Source: Sphingobacterium sp. SYP-B4668
GTDB taxonomy: Bacteria; Bacteroidota; Bacteroidia; Sphingobacteriales; Sphingobacteriaceae
Direction of reading: 5' to 3'
Assembly (NCBI RefSeq): GCF_027627455.1
Contig: NZ_CP115483.1
Location: 248,001 to 312,000, forward strand
DNA: 64,000 bases
Under the pieces are notes generated by a model. It did not search any database, was not told the DNA's origin, and saw only the letters and a program-made list of their open reading frames with translations. This document shows, piece by piece, positions 1 through 8,184 of this stretch. The position numbers and the translations under genes are program-made. Each line of letters begins with the position of its first letter. The first letter of the stretch is position 1.

Positions 1-1
1 A

Positions 2-352
2 AATGCGATTAATGCAGCAACAAAATATATTGTAACTCATAGGCCAGATAGTTTGGAATGGGGGCCTGTCAATAGCCTAGGTGACGATGTGGTAGCAGCA
101 GTTCACAATCTCAAGTCAGCAGAGGGACCAGATCTGATTGTTGTAGGGAGCTCTACATTGACCTCTGTTTTGCTAGATTCTGGACTTGCAGATGAGGTCG
201 TATTGATTACCTACCCTGTTTTGCTTGGGCAGGGCAAACGCTTGTTGGCAGACACTATCGGTGCTCGTGAGCTTGCCTTTGTAGACTCTAAAGCAACACC
301 TACAGGTGTGTTCATCAATACCTATACGCATATTGGTGTATTGAAAAAGTAA
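2..352 (+). CDS. Dihydrofolate reductase / RibD C-terminal family protein (5' end outside window)
   Basis: The open frame enters from the left edge, so only the last 116 residues are present. They carry the C-terminal half of the RibD_C / dihydrofolate-reductase-like fold: 'DLIVVGSSTLTSVLL' is the nucleotide-binding strand-glycine-helix, and 'ADEVVLITYPVLLGQGKRL' is the conserved strand and G-Q-G-K-R-L loop typical of this family. Members reduce pterin or flavin-type substrates with NAD(P)H. In Bacteroidota the small stand-alone ones are usually called 'dihydrofolate reductase family protein' and have no proven substrate. The protein is probably cytoplasmic. It appears unrelated to the carbohydrate genes that follow, from which it is separated by the DUF1456 gene on the opposite strand. 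Confidence 0.85.
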   Translation, partial: NAINAATKYIVTHRPDSLEWGPVNSLGDDVVAAVHNLKSAEGPDLIVVGSSTLTSVLLDSGLADEVVLITYPVLLGQGKRLLADTIGARELAFVDSKATPTGVFINTYTHIGVLKK

Positions 353-513
353 TTCTGTCTGCTTACACTGTACTATATGGGATGAAGATCAAGTAGTACC
401 ACTACCACCCTATTACAGAGTGGTCAAAGATTCTACCTAGGGGCAATTTTTTGTCAGTCATGCCTGCTTAGATACCGAATATAGGAAAGGAAAAATAGGC
501 TCTTACCCTAAAT

Positions 514-747
514 TTAGGACTGACGAGGAGGGCGGGGACCACGATTGTATATAATCAATCCGTTAAGGAAATTTCGGAGTAACTGGTCGCCACAAGGTTT
601 GAAGTTGGGATGGTCTTCGTTGCGGAATATCGCACCCAATTCAGTTTTTGTCACTCTGAAATCCACGAGGGCTAATACTTTTATAATATCGTCGTCAGTG
701 AATTTTAAAGCCACACGGAGCTTTTTCATAATGTCATTGTTGCTCAT
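514..747 (-). CDS. DUF1456 family protein, single-repeat form
   Basis: This 77-residue protein starts 'MSNNDIMKKLRVALKFTDDD', which matches the start of the DUF1456 repeat found in E. coli YehS-type proteins. Those proteins usually hold two such repeats in about 150 residues; this one holds one. The middle carries 'DFRVTKTELGAIFRNEDHP', another typical stretch, and the tail is Pro/Arg-rich. No signal peptide or membrane segment is seen and the function of the family is unknown. The start is chosen because the family begins with the M-x-N-N-D-I pattern. The first base of the start codon lies close to the expected transcription start of a good upstream -7 element, so the mRNA may be almost leaderless. 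Confidence 0.8.
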   Translation of the reverse strand: MSNNDIMKKLRVALKFTDDDIIKVLALVDFRVTKTELGAIFRNEDHPNFKPCGDQLLRNFLNGLIIYNRGPRPPRQS

Positions 748-751
748 GCTG

Positions 752-785
752 CAAAAATAGCAAAAACTATGCTAAAAAACGCAAA
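752..785 (-). promoter_or_regulatory. Candidate promoter of the DUF1456 gene
   Basis: Read on the minus strand, 759-752 is TATTTTTG, a match to the Bacteroidota -7 element TAnnTTTG, and 785-782 is TTTG, a match to the -33 element. The 22 bp between them is one more than the usual 19-21. The start codon lies only 5 bp downstream of the -7 element. Confidence 0.4.
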
Positions 786-893
786 TTTAAGAAGAGAGAC
801 AGTTGCATTGCTCTCTTGTCCTCTTCGTGAAATAAGCAACTATTAAATTATGCAGATAAGTATGGAGGCCCTCTCAAGAAGCTTGCACAAACC

Positions 894-958
894 TGAAAAA
901 TAGTATCAACAATGTAAACAAATACATAGGCTTAAGGCACTTCGGAATATTAGTTTTG
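894..958 (+). promoter_or_regulatory. Promoter A of the araC-linked regulon, upstream of the ridA operon
   Basis: The box TGAAAAATAGTATC (894-907) is followed by AAATACATAGG (920-930) and by the -7 element TAGTTTTG (951-958). The box starts exactly 57 bp before the -7 element, as in the promoters at 8075, 14279 and 28309. No TTTG -33 element is present at the normal distance, which suggests a promoter that needs an activator. The predicted start of transcription is near 965, giving a very short leader before the ridA start at 979. Confidence 0.65.
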
Positions 959-978
959 ATTAACTAATTGAAGAGTTT

Positions 979-1365
979 ATGAAAAAGGAAAAAATCGTGC
1001 ATCCAGATCGCAATCCAAATTTTATTACTGGGGCCTATTCAGACGCTGTCCGTCTCGATGGACTGCTGTTCGTCAGTGGACAAGCGGCCGTAGATTTTAA
1101 AAAATCAGTCTTTGTTTTAGGTACCATTGAAGAAGAAACGCGCCGGACCTTGGATAATATTAAGGCAATTATTGAAGTGGCGGGCGGCACTATGGCCGAC
1201 GTTGTGAAAAGTACTGTCCATCTCGCTAATATTGAAGATTTTGATGCCTTTAACACCGTTTATAGTTCTTATTTTACGGACATACGCCCGGCTCGCACCA
1301 CTGTTCAGTCTGTTTTGGCAGAAGGAATAAAGGTCGAAATAGACTGCATCGCTAAACTTAAATAG
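979..1365 (+). CDS. RidA (YjgF/YER057c/UK114) family enamine/imine deaminase
   Basis: This 128-residue protein has the full length of the Rid family. 'LLFVSGQAA' (about residues 29-37) and 'TMADVVKSTVHL' (71-82) are family blocks. Arg106 in 'RPARTTVQS' corresponds to the conserved arginine that binds the carboxylate of 2-aminoacrylate-type substrates (Arg105 of E. coli RidA), so activity is plausible. RidA proteins hydrolyse reactive enamines and imines released by PLP enzymes. It is the first gene of a tight seven-gene operon that also encodes two PLP enzymes (2337-3659 and 6952-8061), so it may clear or channel an imine made in the same pathway. It has no signal peptide and is cytoplasmic. 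Transcription probably comes from the regulon promoter ending at 958. Confidence 0.93.
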   Translation: MKKEKIVHPDRNPNFITGAYSDAVRLDGLLFVSGQAAVDFKKSVFVLGTIEEETRRTLDNIKAIIEVAGGTMADVVKSTVHLANIEDFDAFNTVYSSYFTDIRPARTTVQSVLAEGIKVEIDCIAKLK

Positions 1366-1371
1366 GATATA

Positions 1372-2340
1372 ATGGGTCAACTAGTAATGAAGCAAATTGC
1401 AGTAGTTGGATTAGGGTTAATGGGATGCAGCATCATCGTATCCTTTCTGCGGGCCGGATATGATGTAGTCGGGGTGGCCCCAATTCCTGATGAAGCGGCA
1501 ACAGGAAAACTGCGCATCCGAGAGCAGCTCCATTTATGCCAAGAGATGGGATTATTGCACCAGGATATCGAATACTACGAAAGCAGATTGCTGATTTCGG
1601 ACGATTACGCAGATTTAAAGTACAGTCAATTGGTTGTGGAGTGTGTCATCGAAGTCTTCGATATAAAAAAGCATGTATATAATCGGATAGAGGAAGTTGT
1701 TGAGAAAACAGCCATCATTGCTACCAATACCTCAGCCATACCGATTAGTCAATTGCAAAAATTTTTGCAACACCCTGAACGTTTTATGGGCATACATTGG
1801 GCAGAACCCGCTTTTGCTACCCGTTTTCTAGAAATTACTTGTGGGGAGTCGACAGACTTGGCTCTTGCGGAAGGGATATCGCAAGAGGCTGAAAAATGGG
1901 AAAAAGAACCCACTTTACTGTATAAAGATATCCGTGGGTTTATAACCAATCGCTTAATGTATGCGGTATATAGGCAGGGGTTTGAACTTATTAATGAAGA
2001 GTATGTTTCCATGTCAGGCTTGGATAAGTGCTTCCAATATGATATCGGTTCTTGGATTACATTAATGGGAATCTTTAGACGTATGGACTATATCGGATTA
2101 GATCATTATAGAAAAAGCTATGCTCATATCTTTCCGAAACTGTCCAATAGCCCAAGCGTCCCCCAGCAGATGAAGCATATTGCCGCTATCCAAGGACGTG
2201 GCATCCATAATTTAAAGGGGCTTTATCCACATACTGACGAATCTGCCAAAAAACTTGAACACCGCTTGGTATCATTCAACAAGGAAATCTATAGTCTAGC
2301 GGAGCGATATAGAAACAAATTGAAAAACATAAATCTATGA
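1372..2340 (+). CDS. 3-hydroxyacyl-CoA dehydrogenase-like NAD-dependent oxidoreductase
   Basis: This 322-residue cytoplasmic enzyme has a Rossmann motif G13-L-G-L-M-G18 and the 3HCDH signature 'MGIHWAEP' with His142, followed by Glu154 in 'RFLEI', which matches the His-Glu dyad of the family. The C-terminal helical domain starts near 'GFITNRLMYAVYRQGFELI'. Relatives oxidise 3-hydroxyacyl-CoA, 3-hydroxybutyryl-CoA or free hydroxy acids such as L-gulonate. No CoA ligase or thiolase is nearby, so oxidation of a sugar-derived hydroxy acid is as likely as a CoA substrate. The start at 1372 is preceded by AGGA; 1387 is the alternative. The stop overlaps the next start (ATGA), indicating translational coupling to the aminotransferase. 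A degenerate paralogue lies at 3671-4537. Confidence 0.88.
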   Translation: MGQLVMKQIAVVGLGLMGCSIIVSFLRAGYDVVGVAPIPDEAATGKLRIREQLHLCQEMGLLHQDIEYYESRLLISDDYADLKYSQLVVECVIEVFDIKKHVYNRIEEVVEKTAIIATNTSAIPISQLQKFLQHPERFMGIHWAEPAFATRFLEITCGESTDLALAEGISQEAEKWEKEPTLLYKDIRGFITNRLMYAVYRQGFELINEEYVSMSGLDKCFQYDIGSWITLMGIFRRMDYIGLDHYRKSYAHIFPKLSNSPSVPQQMKHIAAIQGRGIHNLKGLYPHTDESAKKLEHRLVSFNKEIYSLAERYRNKLKNINL

Positions 2341-3659
2341 GGGTAATGGAGCGCAATAAATATTCAAGATCAAAAGAATTATTAGAGAGGGCAAGCAAGG
2401 TATTGGCTTCGGGTGTCTCCTCCGAATTCCGAAAATACAATCATCCACACGCCCTATTCTATTCACACGCCGCAGGGAGTCGGATATACGACGTAGACGG
2501 TAATGAATACATCGATTTTACTTTGAGCCAAGGACCGTTGATATTAGGGCATTCTCACCCACAAGTATTGGCACAGGTAGAATCATACACCCGGATTGGG
2601 CAATTGTATGCTGGACAGCATCTTCAAGAAATAGAGCTTGCAGAGAAGCTGAACAAGATTATTCCTTCTGCAGAGTTGATGCGGTTCTGTCTGGACGGAT
2701 CCGAAGCGGTCCAAACTGCCCTAAGGGTGGCTCGTTCAAAAACTAAGAAAAATAGATTTTTGCGATTTGAAGGTCATTACCATGGGTGGTTGGATAATGT
2801 GGCCTATGGTCTAAGCTCACCCATTGGGGAGACGTTGGGGGAACGGGATCGACCACATGTTTATCCATGGAGTGACGGATTGTCCCATAATAGTAAAGAT
2901 GAGTTCATCATTATTCCATGGAATGATGCAGATCTTCTAAAACAGACCATTGCTCAGCATCATCACGAATTGGCCGCCATTATTACCGAGCCTGTTATGT
3001 GCAATAATGGCTGTGTCATGCCTCAGGAAGGATTTCTTCAACAGATGCGTGAGTTGGCGACTCAGTATGGTATAGCCTTGATTTTTGATGAAGTGATTAC
3101 CGGATTTAGAATGGGGATATCAGGTGCACAGGGCTATTTCGACATCACTCCCGATCTTTCCATCTTTGCTAAAGCAATGGGGTCTGGTTATCCCATTAGC
3201 GCCATAGTGGGGCGAAGGTCGTGGATGAATGAGATTGTGGAAGGTCGTGTGATACATGCGGGCACCATGAATGCAAGTAACCCAACTGTAGCAGCCGCAT
3301 TGGCCACCATCAATATATTGCATCAGGATACCTCCATTTATCCTCGGATCTATCGGTTAGGAAATTTGCTTAAAGACGGTCTGCAAGAACTTGCCACATT
3401 ATATGGGCAAAATATGCTTGTCCAAGGGCCTGGCCCCATGGTCCATACCTGCTTTACAGATCTCCCAGCCATTTCTGAATTTAGGGATATGGCTTTTACC
3501 GACAAAGGTAAATTGAACCGGTTTATCAGTTTGCTCCATGACGAGGGTATCCGGGTTATCGGGCGTGGACTGTGGTATATCAGTGCCAGCACCACGGAAG
3601 ACGATGTGGAGCAGGCCTTAATCGCAGTAGACGATATTTTTAGACGTAACGTGATTTAG
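2337..3659 (+). CDS. Class III aminotransferase, glutamate-1-semialdehyde aminomutase-like
   Basis: This 440-residue PLP enzyme has 'LDGSEAVQTALRVAR' (119-133) for cofactor phosphate binding, 'FEGHYHGW' (144-151), 'DEVITGFRMG' (251-260) with the Asp that pairs with the pyridine nitrogen, and 'IFAKAMGSGYP', in which Lys279 should form the Schiff base. 'EGHYHGW' and the overall length resemble glutamate-1-semialdehyde 2,1-aminomutase, but the operon has nothing to do with haem synthesis. Transfer or migration of an amino group on a sugar-derived or hydroxy-acid intermediate is therefore more likely. It is coupled to the gene before by a 4-base overlap and followed after 11 bases by the degenerate dehydrogenase. 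With RidA in the same operon, an enamine or imine intermediate is plausible. The exact substrate cannot be read from the sequence. Confidence 0.9.
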   Translation: MRVMERNKYSRSKELLERASKVLASGVSSEFRKYNHPHALFYSHAAGSRIYDVDGNEYIDFTLSQGPLILGHSHPQVLAQVESYTRIGQLYAGQHLQEIELAEKLNKIIPSAELMRFCLDGSEAVQTALRVARSKTKKNRFLRFEGHYHGWLDNVAYGLSSPIGETLGERDRPHVYPWSDGLSHNSKDEFIIIPWNDADLLKQTIAQHHHELAAIITEPVMCNNGCVMPQEGFLQQMRELATQYGIALIFDEVITGFRMGISGAQGYFDITPDLSIFAKAMGSGYPISAIVGRRSWMNEIVEGRVIHAGTMNASNPTVAAALATINILHQDTSIYPRIYRLGNLLKDGLQELATLYGQNMLVQGPGPMVHTCFTDLPAISEFRDMAFTDKGKLNRFISLLHDEGIRVIGRGLWYISASTTEDDVEQALIAVDDIFRRNVI

Positions 3660-3670
3660 ATTCCTATTGT

Positions 3671-4537
3671 ATGAACAAGAATATAGCTATTAACAATACC
3701 GTATTGATTGTCGGTGATACTCCTATCGCAGCTAGTCTATTCGCGTATCTAAAGAAAAATAATCATACTGCTGAACTCCTTGTTGATTTGCACATATCGC
3801 CTATCCAGTTGACGTTCGATATCATTATTGTACTCTTGGAGGATGACTTAGATAAGAAAGTAAAGTGGTTGGAAGCCGTCACCCAATACAGTTGTGAGAC
3901 AACACTTTGGACGGTCAATATCGATGGAATAAACCTTTATGAGCTGCAGCGTCATATCGATTTACCCATCCTGGGTTTGAATTTTTCTTTTCCAGTAGAG
4001 GCTTCTCCATTTATGGAAATTGTGGTCACCGAGAAGAATCCGCCCATAGCAATCGATACCCTTAAGAAAATCGGGATGGACTATTGGCATAAAGATCCTT
4101 ACGTCGTCTCTAACGGCATTAGTGCTCGTGCGTATATGATGGCTGCAATGACCAGAGAGGCCTTTTTCTTGGTGGACAACGGTTACGCCAGTATTGAGAG
4201 CGTCGATCGGGCTTGCCGGAATGATGCAGGCTATTACCTGCCTTTTACTGGTAATTTTCTATACATGGATTTAATGGGCACTATGGCATATGCCCTAGTC
4301 ATGAAAGAGCTTAATCCTGAGTTGGCCGTTTATCCCGAGTTGCCCACCTGGTTTGAGGAATTGGTAAAAGAAGGAAAAGGGGGAATGCAGCAAAATGAAG
4401 GCTTTTATACCTATTCTGAGGGTGACTACGAAAAGTGGAGTACCCTTGTGCAGGAATTTACCATTGATATCAAAGTGCTAATTGAGAAATATAATCAGAC
4501 TTATGAAGAAGTTGGAAAAGAACAGATTTATCGTTGA
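3671..4537 (+). CDS. Degenerate 3-hydroxyacyl-CoA dehydrogenase-like protein
   Basis: This 288-residue protein is a paralogue of the dehydrogenase at 1372-2340. Its C-terminal half keeps the 3HCDH_C topology: 'RNDAGYYLPFTGNFLYMDLMG' positions line up with 'YDIGSWITLMGIFRRMDYIG' of the first copy. The N-terminal Rossmann region is eroded. Where the family has G-x-G-x-x-G it reads 'IVGDTPIA' (residues 13-20), and no His-Glu dyad is obvious. It may therefore bind no NAD and could serve as a structural partner of the intact copy, or it may use the fold for another purpose. It lies in the same operon, 11 bases after the aminotransferase, and its end overlaps the start of the dipeptidase by 35 bases. 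It is cytoplasmic. Confidence 0.7.
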   Translation: MNKNIAINNTVLIVGDTPIAASLFAYLKKNNHTAELLVDLHISPIQLTFDIIIVLLEDDLDKKVKWLEAVTQYSCETTLWTVNIDGINLYELQRHIDLPILGLNFSFPVEASPFMEIVVTEKNPPIAIDTLKKIGMDYWHKDPYVVSNGISARAYMMAAMTREAFFLVDNGYASIESVDRACRNDAGYYLPFTGNFLYMDLMGTMAYALVMKELNPELAVYPELPTWFEELVKEGKGGMQQNEGFYTYSEGDYEKWSTLVQEFTIDIKVLIEKYNQTYEEVGKEQIYR

Positions 4538-5594
4538 TGCGCACCTTGATCTAGCGATGAATGCCATAGAGTGGAATCGGGATTTGAGCGAGACTATTGA
4601 TAACATCCGAAATCGCGAGATGCACATGGGGGATAGGCCCGATAGGGGTAATGGCACCGTATGCCTGCCTGAGCTTCGAAAGGGGAATATTGGTCTGGTT
4701 GTTGCCACACAGTTATCTCGCGTCTCTCCATTAGGAAGTCCACTAAAAGGGTGGCACTCACCTCAGCAGGCCTGGGCCATGACCCAGGCCCAACGTATTT
4801 GGTATCAGGAGATGGAAAAGATTGGAGAGATGAAGCAAATTACAAATCTTCAGGAGCTTGAAAATCATCTTGTCTATTGGAACAATATTGAATCTGATGA
4901 CAAGAAAGCTGTTGGGTATATCCTTAGTCTGGAGGGCGCAGATTCTTTCGTCAATGTCGATTACCTTCATGAAGCCTATGATTACGGCTTGAGAGCTGTT
5001 GGATTGTCTCATTTTGGACCAGGTAGATATGCACCAGGTACTAAGATGACTGGGCCATTAGCGCCAGAGGCCCGTATTTTACTAAAAGAAATGGGTAAGC
5101 TAGGAATGATATTGGACGTCACGCATTTGACTGATGAGGGATTTGAGGAGGCAATGGATAGTTATGAGGGGCCTGTATGGGCCAGTCATCACAATGTACG
5201 TCAACTTGTTCCCAACCAACGACAGTTGACTGATCGGCAACTAGGTAAGCTTATCGCTCGAGGGGCAGTCATTGGCGGTATGCTCGATTGTTGGGCAATG
5301 GACATCCGTTTTATCGATGCCGTTTCCGATCCCTGGCAGTTGGACATCAAGCTAGAAAAGTTGGTAGACCACTGGGACCATATCTGTCAATTGGCCGGGA
5401 ATTCAAATTTTATTGGAATAGGCTCTGATTTAGATGGTATATTTGGAACGGAGCAATCGCCTTGGGACCTAAATACAATAGCTGATCTTCAAAAATTTGA
5501 ATGGATTCTCCAGCAAAGAGGATATAAAGAAGATGATATTGATAATATCTTCCATGCGAATTGGTTAAATTTTTTACGAAGAAATTGGAAATAG
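4503..5594 (+). CDS. M19 (renal/membrane-type) dipeptidase family hydrolase, cytoplasmic
   Basis: This is a 363-residue metallohydrolase. Metal and catalytic positions of the M19 family are visible: 'DAHLD' (12-16), Glu144 in 'SLEGAD' as the bridging ligand, His170, His208 in 'LDVTHL', His229 in 'ASHHNVR' and the Asp residues of 'GSDLDG' (309-311). M19 enzymes split dipeptides, often with a D-residue at the C-terminus, and some act on other amide or lactam bonds. No signal peptide is present, so it works inside the cell on something already imported. The ATG at 4503 is chosen over an in-frame TTG at 4482; translation begins inside the previous gene. Three bases separate it from the ceramidase-like gene, which suggests the two amide hydrolases act in one pathway. 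Confidence 0.9.
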   Translation: MKKLEKNRFIVDAHLDLAMNAIEWNRDLSETIDNIRNREMHMGDRPDRGNGTVCLPELRKGNIGLVVATQLSRVSPLGSPLKGWHSPQQAWAMTQAQRIWYQEMEKIGEMKQITNLQELENHLVYWNNIESDDKKAVGYILSLEGADSFVNVDYLHEAYDYGLRAVGLSHFGPGRYAPGTKMTGPLAPEARILLKEMGKLGMILDVTHLTDEGFEEAMDSYEGPVWASHHNVRQLVPNQRQLTDRQLGKLIARGAVIGGMLDCWAMDIRFIDAVSDPWQLDIKLEKLVDHWDHICQLAGNSNFIGIGSDLDGIFGTEQSPWDLNTIADLQKFEWILQQRGYKEDDIDNIFHANWLNFLRRNWK

Positions 5595-5597
5595 ACT

Positions 5598-6962
5598 ATG
5601 AATTTATATGCAAATACTTCTCAAATTGAAATCACTCCCGAGTTAGGGACAGTAATCAATGGTGAATTCACCTGTCGATATGCCAATAAAATTGCAGACC
5701 CCCTCTATGCTAAAGCATTTTTGTTTAAACAAGGTCAGGTGATACTGCTCATTATGGTCGTGGACGTCTGCTTGATGAAGCGTGAATATCTAGATCCGAT
5801 TAAGAAAAAAATTGCGGCTGTAACCAGTATTCCCGTGGAGCAGCAGATGATTTCCAGTACGCATACACACTCGGCTGGCTCGGTTGCAGATTTGCTTTTG
5901 GCACACGTGGATATCGCTTACAGAGATTACCTCGAAAAACAATTGATTGCTTTAGCATCACAAGTGATGACGCATGTCGTTCCTGCAAAGATAGCCTTTG
6001 GTAAGGTGACTAAGCCTCAACACCTCACTTGTCGCAGATATAAAATGAATACAGCTTATACATCTATCAATCCTGTAAATGGGGCCATTGATGAGGTCAA
6101 GACAAACCCCTTCGGCCTTGAGGACTTTATCCTATCGCGAACTACAGTCCCTGATCCAGATGTCTGCTACATTGCTTTGCAAACACTTGAAGGTGAATGG
6201 TTGGGTATATTGGCCAACTATGGTCTCCATTACGTAGGGGATTGTGAAAGAGGGACAATCTCTGCAGATTACTTTGGTGTCTTCGCCAAGCAATTGGTTA
6301 GTAAGCTCCACCCTACCAATGATATGGTCGTTGCGATGTCAAACGGTACCAGTGGCGAAATCAATATTTGGGATTTTATCGATGGTAATCGTTATCCCGC
6401 TGGTTATCATGAAAAAAGCAAGCTGATAGGCGAAGATATTGCTGAGTCCATTCGTGAGAGCGTGCTTGGTCTGGAATGGGATGAGCACCCACAGTTGATG
6501 TCCCATTACGAAGATGTTGCCGTTTCCCTACGAAGGATTCCAAATGATATACTAGAGCAATCAAGAAAGATAGTCTGCTCGACCGACTATGAATCCCTTA
6601 GCTATACAGATACAGATTTAATGGAGAAGGTATACGCTCGAGAACAACTATTATTACAGCACTATCCAGAGGTAAGCTTATTTCCGTTGCAATGTTTCAA
6701 GATTGGATATACTATTATAGGAGCGTTGGGTGGAGAGTTCTTTAGTGAGACGGGGCTGAAACTTAAACAGCTTTATCCACAATATTTTACTATTTGTCTA
6801 GCGAATGATTATGTGGGGTATGTCCCTCCGGAGGCAGAGCTCGCCAAGGGCGGGTACGAAACATGGCGTTGCCGATCAAGCTATTTGGACCAAAGTGCCG
6901 AGCAGGTTATTCGCCTTCGGCTCAGTCAGATAATAGAAGATTTCAGTCCTCATGAAGAATAA
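5598..6962 (+). CDS. Neutral/alkaline ceramidase-like amidohydrolase, cytoplasmic
   Basis: This 454-residue protein resembles the N-terminal catalytic domain of neutral/alkaline non-lysosomal ceramidases. 'SSTHTHSAG' (86-94) matches the zinc-binding 'THTHS' motif of the family, and 'MSNGTSGEINIWDF' is in the place of the catalytic-serine segment. True ceramidases are secreted and carry a further C-terminal domain; this protein has neither a signal peptide nor that domain. It therefore probably hydrolyses an N-acyl bond on a small imported compound rather than ceramide. Such short relatives are common in Bacteroidota sugar-catabolic clusters with no known substrate. It is placed between the dipeptidase and the D-threonine-aldolase-like gene and overlaps the latter by 11 bases. 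Confidence 0.82.
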   Translation: MNLYANTSQIEITPELGTVINGEFTCRYANKIADPLYAKAFLFKQGQVILLIMVVDVCLMKREYLDPIKKKIAAVTSIPVEQQMISSTHTHSAGSVADLLLAHVDIAYRDYLEKQLIALASQVMTHVVPAKIAFGKVTKPQHLTCRRYKMNTAYTSINPVNGAIDEVKTNPFGLEDFILSRTTVPDPDVCYIALQTLEGEWLGILANYGLHYVGDCERGTISADYFGVFAKQLVSKLHPTNDMVVAMSNGTSGEINIWDFIDGNRYPAGYHEKSKLIGEDIAESIRESVLGLEWDEHPQLMSHYEDVAVSLRRIPNDILEQSRKIVCSTDYESLSYTDTDLMEKVYAREQLLLQHYPEVSLFPLQCFKIGYTIIGALGGEFFSETGLKLKQLYPQYFTICLANDYVGYVPPEAELAKGGYETWRCRSSYLDQSAEQVIRLRLSQIIEDFSPHEE

Positions 6963-8061
6963 ATTATTTGATCGATATCGCCTTATCGATTCAGAATCGG
7001 TAACAACACCTAATATTCTGGCTTATCCCGACTCGATGGAGACCAATATCTGTCGTGCACTGCAGCAGGTCTCCAACCCTACCTGTCTACGTCCCCATAT
7101 TAAAACTGTTAAATGCGCTCCCATTGTACAGCTGTATCTAAATGCGGGCGTGACTAAATTCAAATGTGCCACTCTAAAAGAAGCCGAATTACTTGCTGCT
7201 GTGGGGGTTCCAGACCTACTGATTGCCTATCCGTTACTAGGTCCCAATGTTGCTGGCTTTATGGATTTGATCCTACGTTTTCCCGAGACAAGGTTCCAAG
7301 TCACGGTAGATAGTCTTCAAGGGATGACGGTACTCAATCACGCTGCCGCCAAGAAAAATCTCTCGATCCCTGTTTTCATAGACATTAATCTAGGGATGAA
7401 TCGTACAGGGATCAACATTGAAGACCTCGAAGACTTTGGTTTAGATGTAAGTGCTTTCGCAAACATTACCTTGGTCGGTATTCACGGTTATGATGGTCAT
7501 ATACGCGAGAGAGATTTGGGACAGCGAGAGCGGATTGTGCAACATACATTTGGCAAGGTTTTAAAAAACATCAAACACTTGGAGGAACGGACGGGGATCA
7601 AGTTAACAATGGTATTTGGAGGCTCCAATACTTTTCCAATATACGCCCGATATCCCTTTGTTGAATGCAGCCCGGGCACCTTTATCCTTTGGGATTACGG
7701 TTATCACATGACATTGCCTGAACAGCATTTTGATTTTGGGGCCCTGATTATCGCCCGTATCATCTCTAGACCTGCGCCGAATATCATTTGTATTGATTTG
7801 GGATATAAAGCCATCGCTTCCGAAAATGAATTGGTCTACAGATTGCATGTACTTGACTACCCCGATTGGAAGCCCATTTCTCAAAGTGAAGAACACCTAT
7901 TGTTTGAAATTCCTGAACAAGACAGTGCCCATATTTTCGTAGGGCAGCTACTCTATATCGTTCCATATCATATCTGTCCAACGGTAGCGATGTATCCTGC
8001 CTTTCAAGTTGTGAAAGCAGGGGTTCTCTCCGGCCAGTGGAGCATCCAACCTCGTTATTGA
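6952..8061 (+). CDS. D-threonine aldolase-like (D-TA family) PLP enzyme
   Basis: This 369-residue fold-type III PLP enzyme has an alanine-racemase-like N-terminal barrel. 'LRPHIKTVKC' (47-55) contains the Schiff-base Lys51 in the R-P-H-x-K-T setting typical of D-threonine aldolases. 'YHICPTV' near the C-terminus (His340, Cys342) matches the His-x-Cys/Asp metal site of these enzymes. Relatives cleave D-3-hydroxy-amino acids to glycine and an aldehyde, dehydrate D-3-hydroxyaspartate, or racemise amino acids. It is the last gene of the seven-gene operon that begins with ridA. A cleaving or dehydrating PLP enzyme in the same operon as RidA fits a pathway with an amino-acid-like intermediate. It is cytoplasmic. 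The next gene (SusC) has its own promoter. Confidence 0.88.
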   Translation: MKNKLFDRYRLIDSESVTTPNILAYPDSMETNICRALQQVSNPTCLRPHIKTVKCAPIVQLYLNAGVTKFKCATLKEAELLAAVGVPDLLIAYPLLGPNVAGFMDLILRFPETRFQVTVDSLQGMTVLNHAAAKKNLSIPVFIDINLGMNRTGINIEDLEDFGLDVSAFANITLVGIHGYDGHIRERDLGQRERIVQHTFGKVLKNIKHLEERTGIKLTMVFGGSNTFPIYARYPFVECSPGTFILWDYGYHMTLPEQHFDFGALIIARIISRPAPNIICIDLGYKAIASENELVYRLHVLDYPDWKPISQSEEHLLFEIPEQDSAHIFVGQLLYIVPYHICPTVAMYPAFQVVKAGVLSGQWSIQPRY

Positions 8062-8074
8062 TATTCATTAACCT

Positions 8075-8139
8075 TGAAATATTGTATCGCTTTTGCACAT
8101 AAAAGTAGTAGATGTGACCCTGCATTTATGATAAATTTG
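8075..8139 (+). promoter_or_regulatory. Promoter B of the araC-linked regulon, upstream of susC pair 1
   Basis: The box TGAAATATTGTATC (8075-8088) is followed by AAAAGTAGTAG (8101-8111) and the -7 element TAAATTTG (8132-8139), again 57 bp from box start to -7 start. The box and the AAAAGTANTAG element are the same in promoter C at 14279. The proximal element sits near the -33 region, as expected for an activator that contacts RNA polymerase. The predicted transcription start is near 8146. Confidence 0.7.
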
Positions 8140-8184
8140 ATTCTATAAAAAGGTAAATTTTTCCACTAAAAAATTATAGCCATT

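Noticed and set aside
2337..3659. Haem biosynthesis role (HemL) for the aminotransferase
   Set aside because: The operon contains no tetrapyrrole gene, and the neighbours belong to a catabolic cluster. Only the fold and motifs are shared with HemL.
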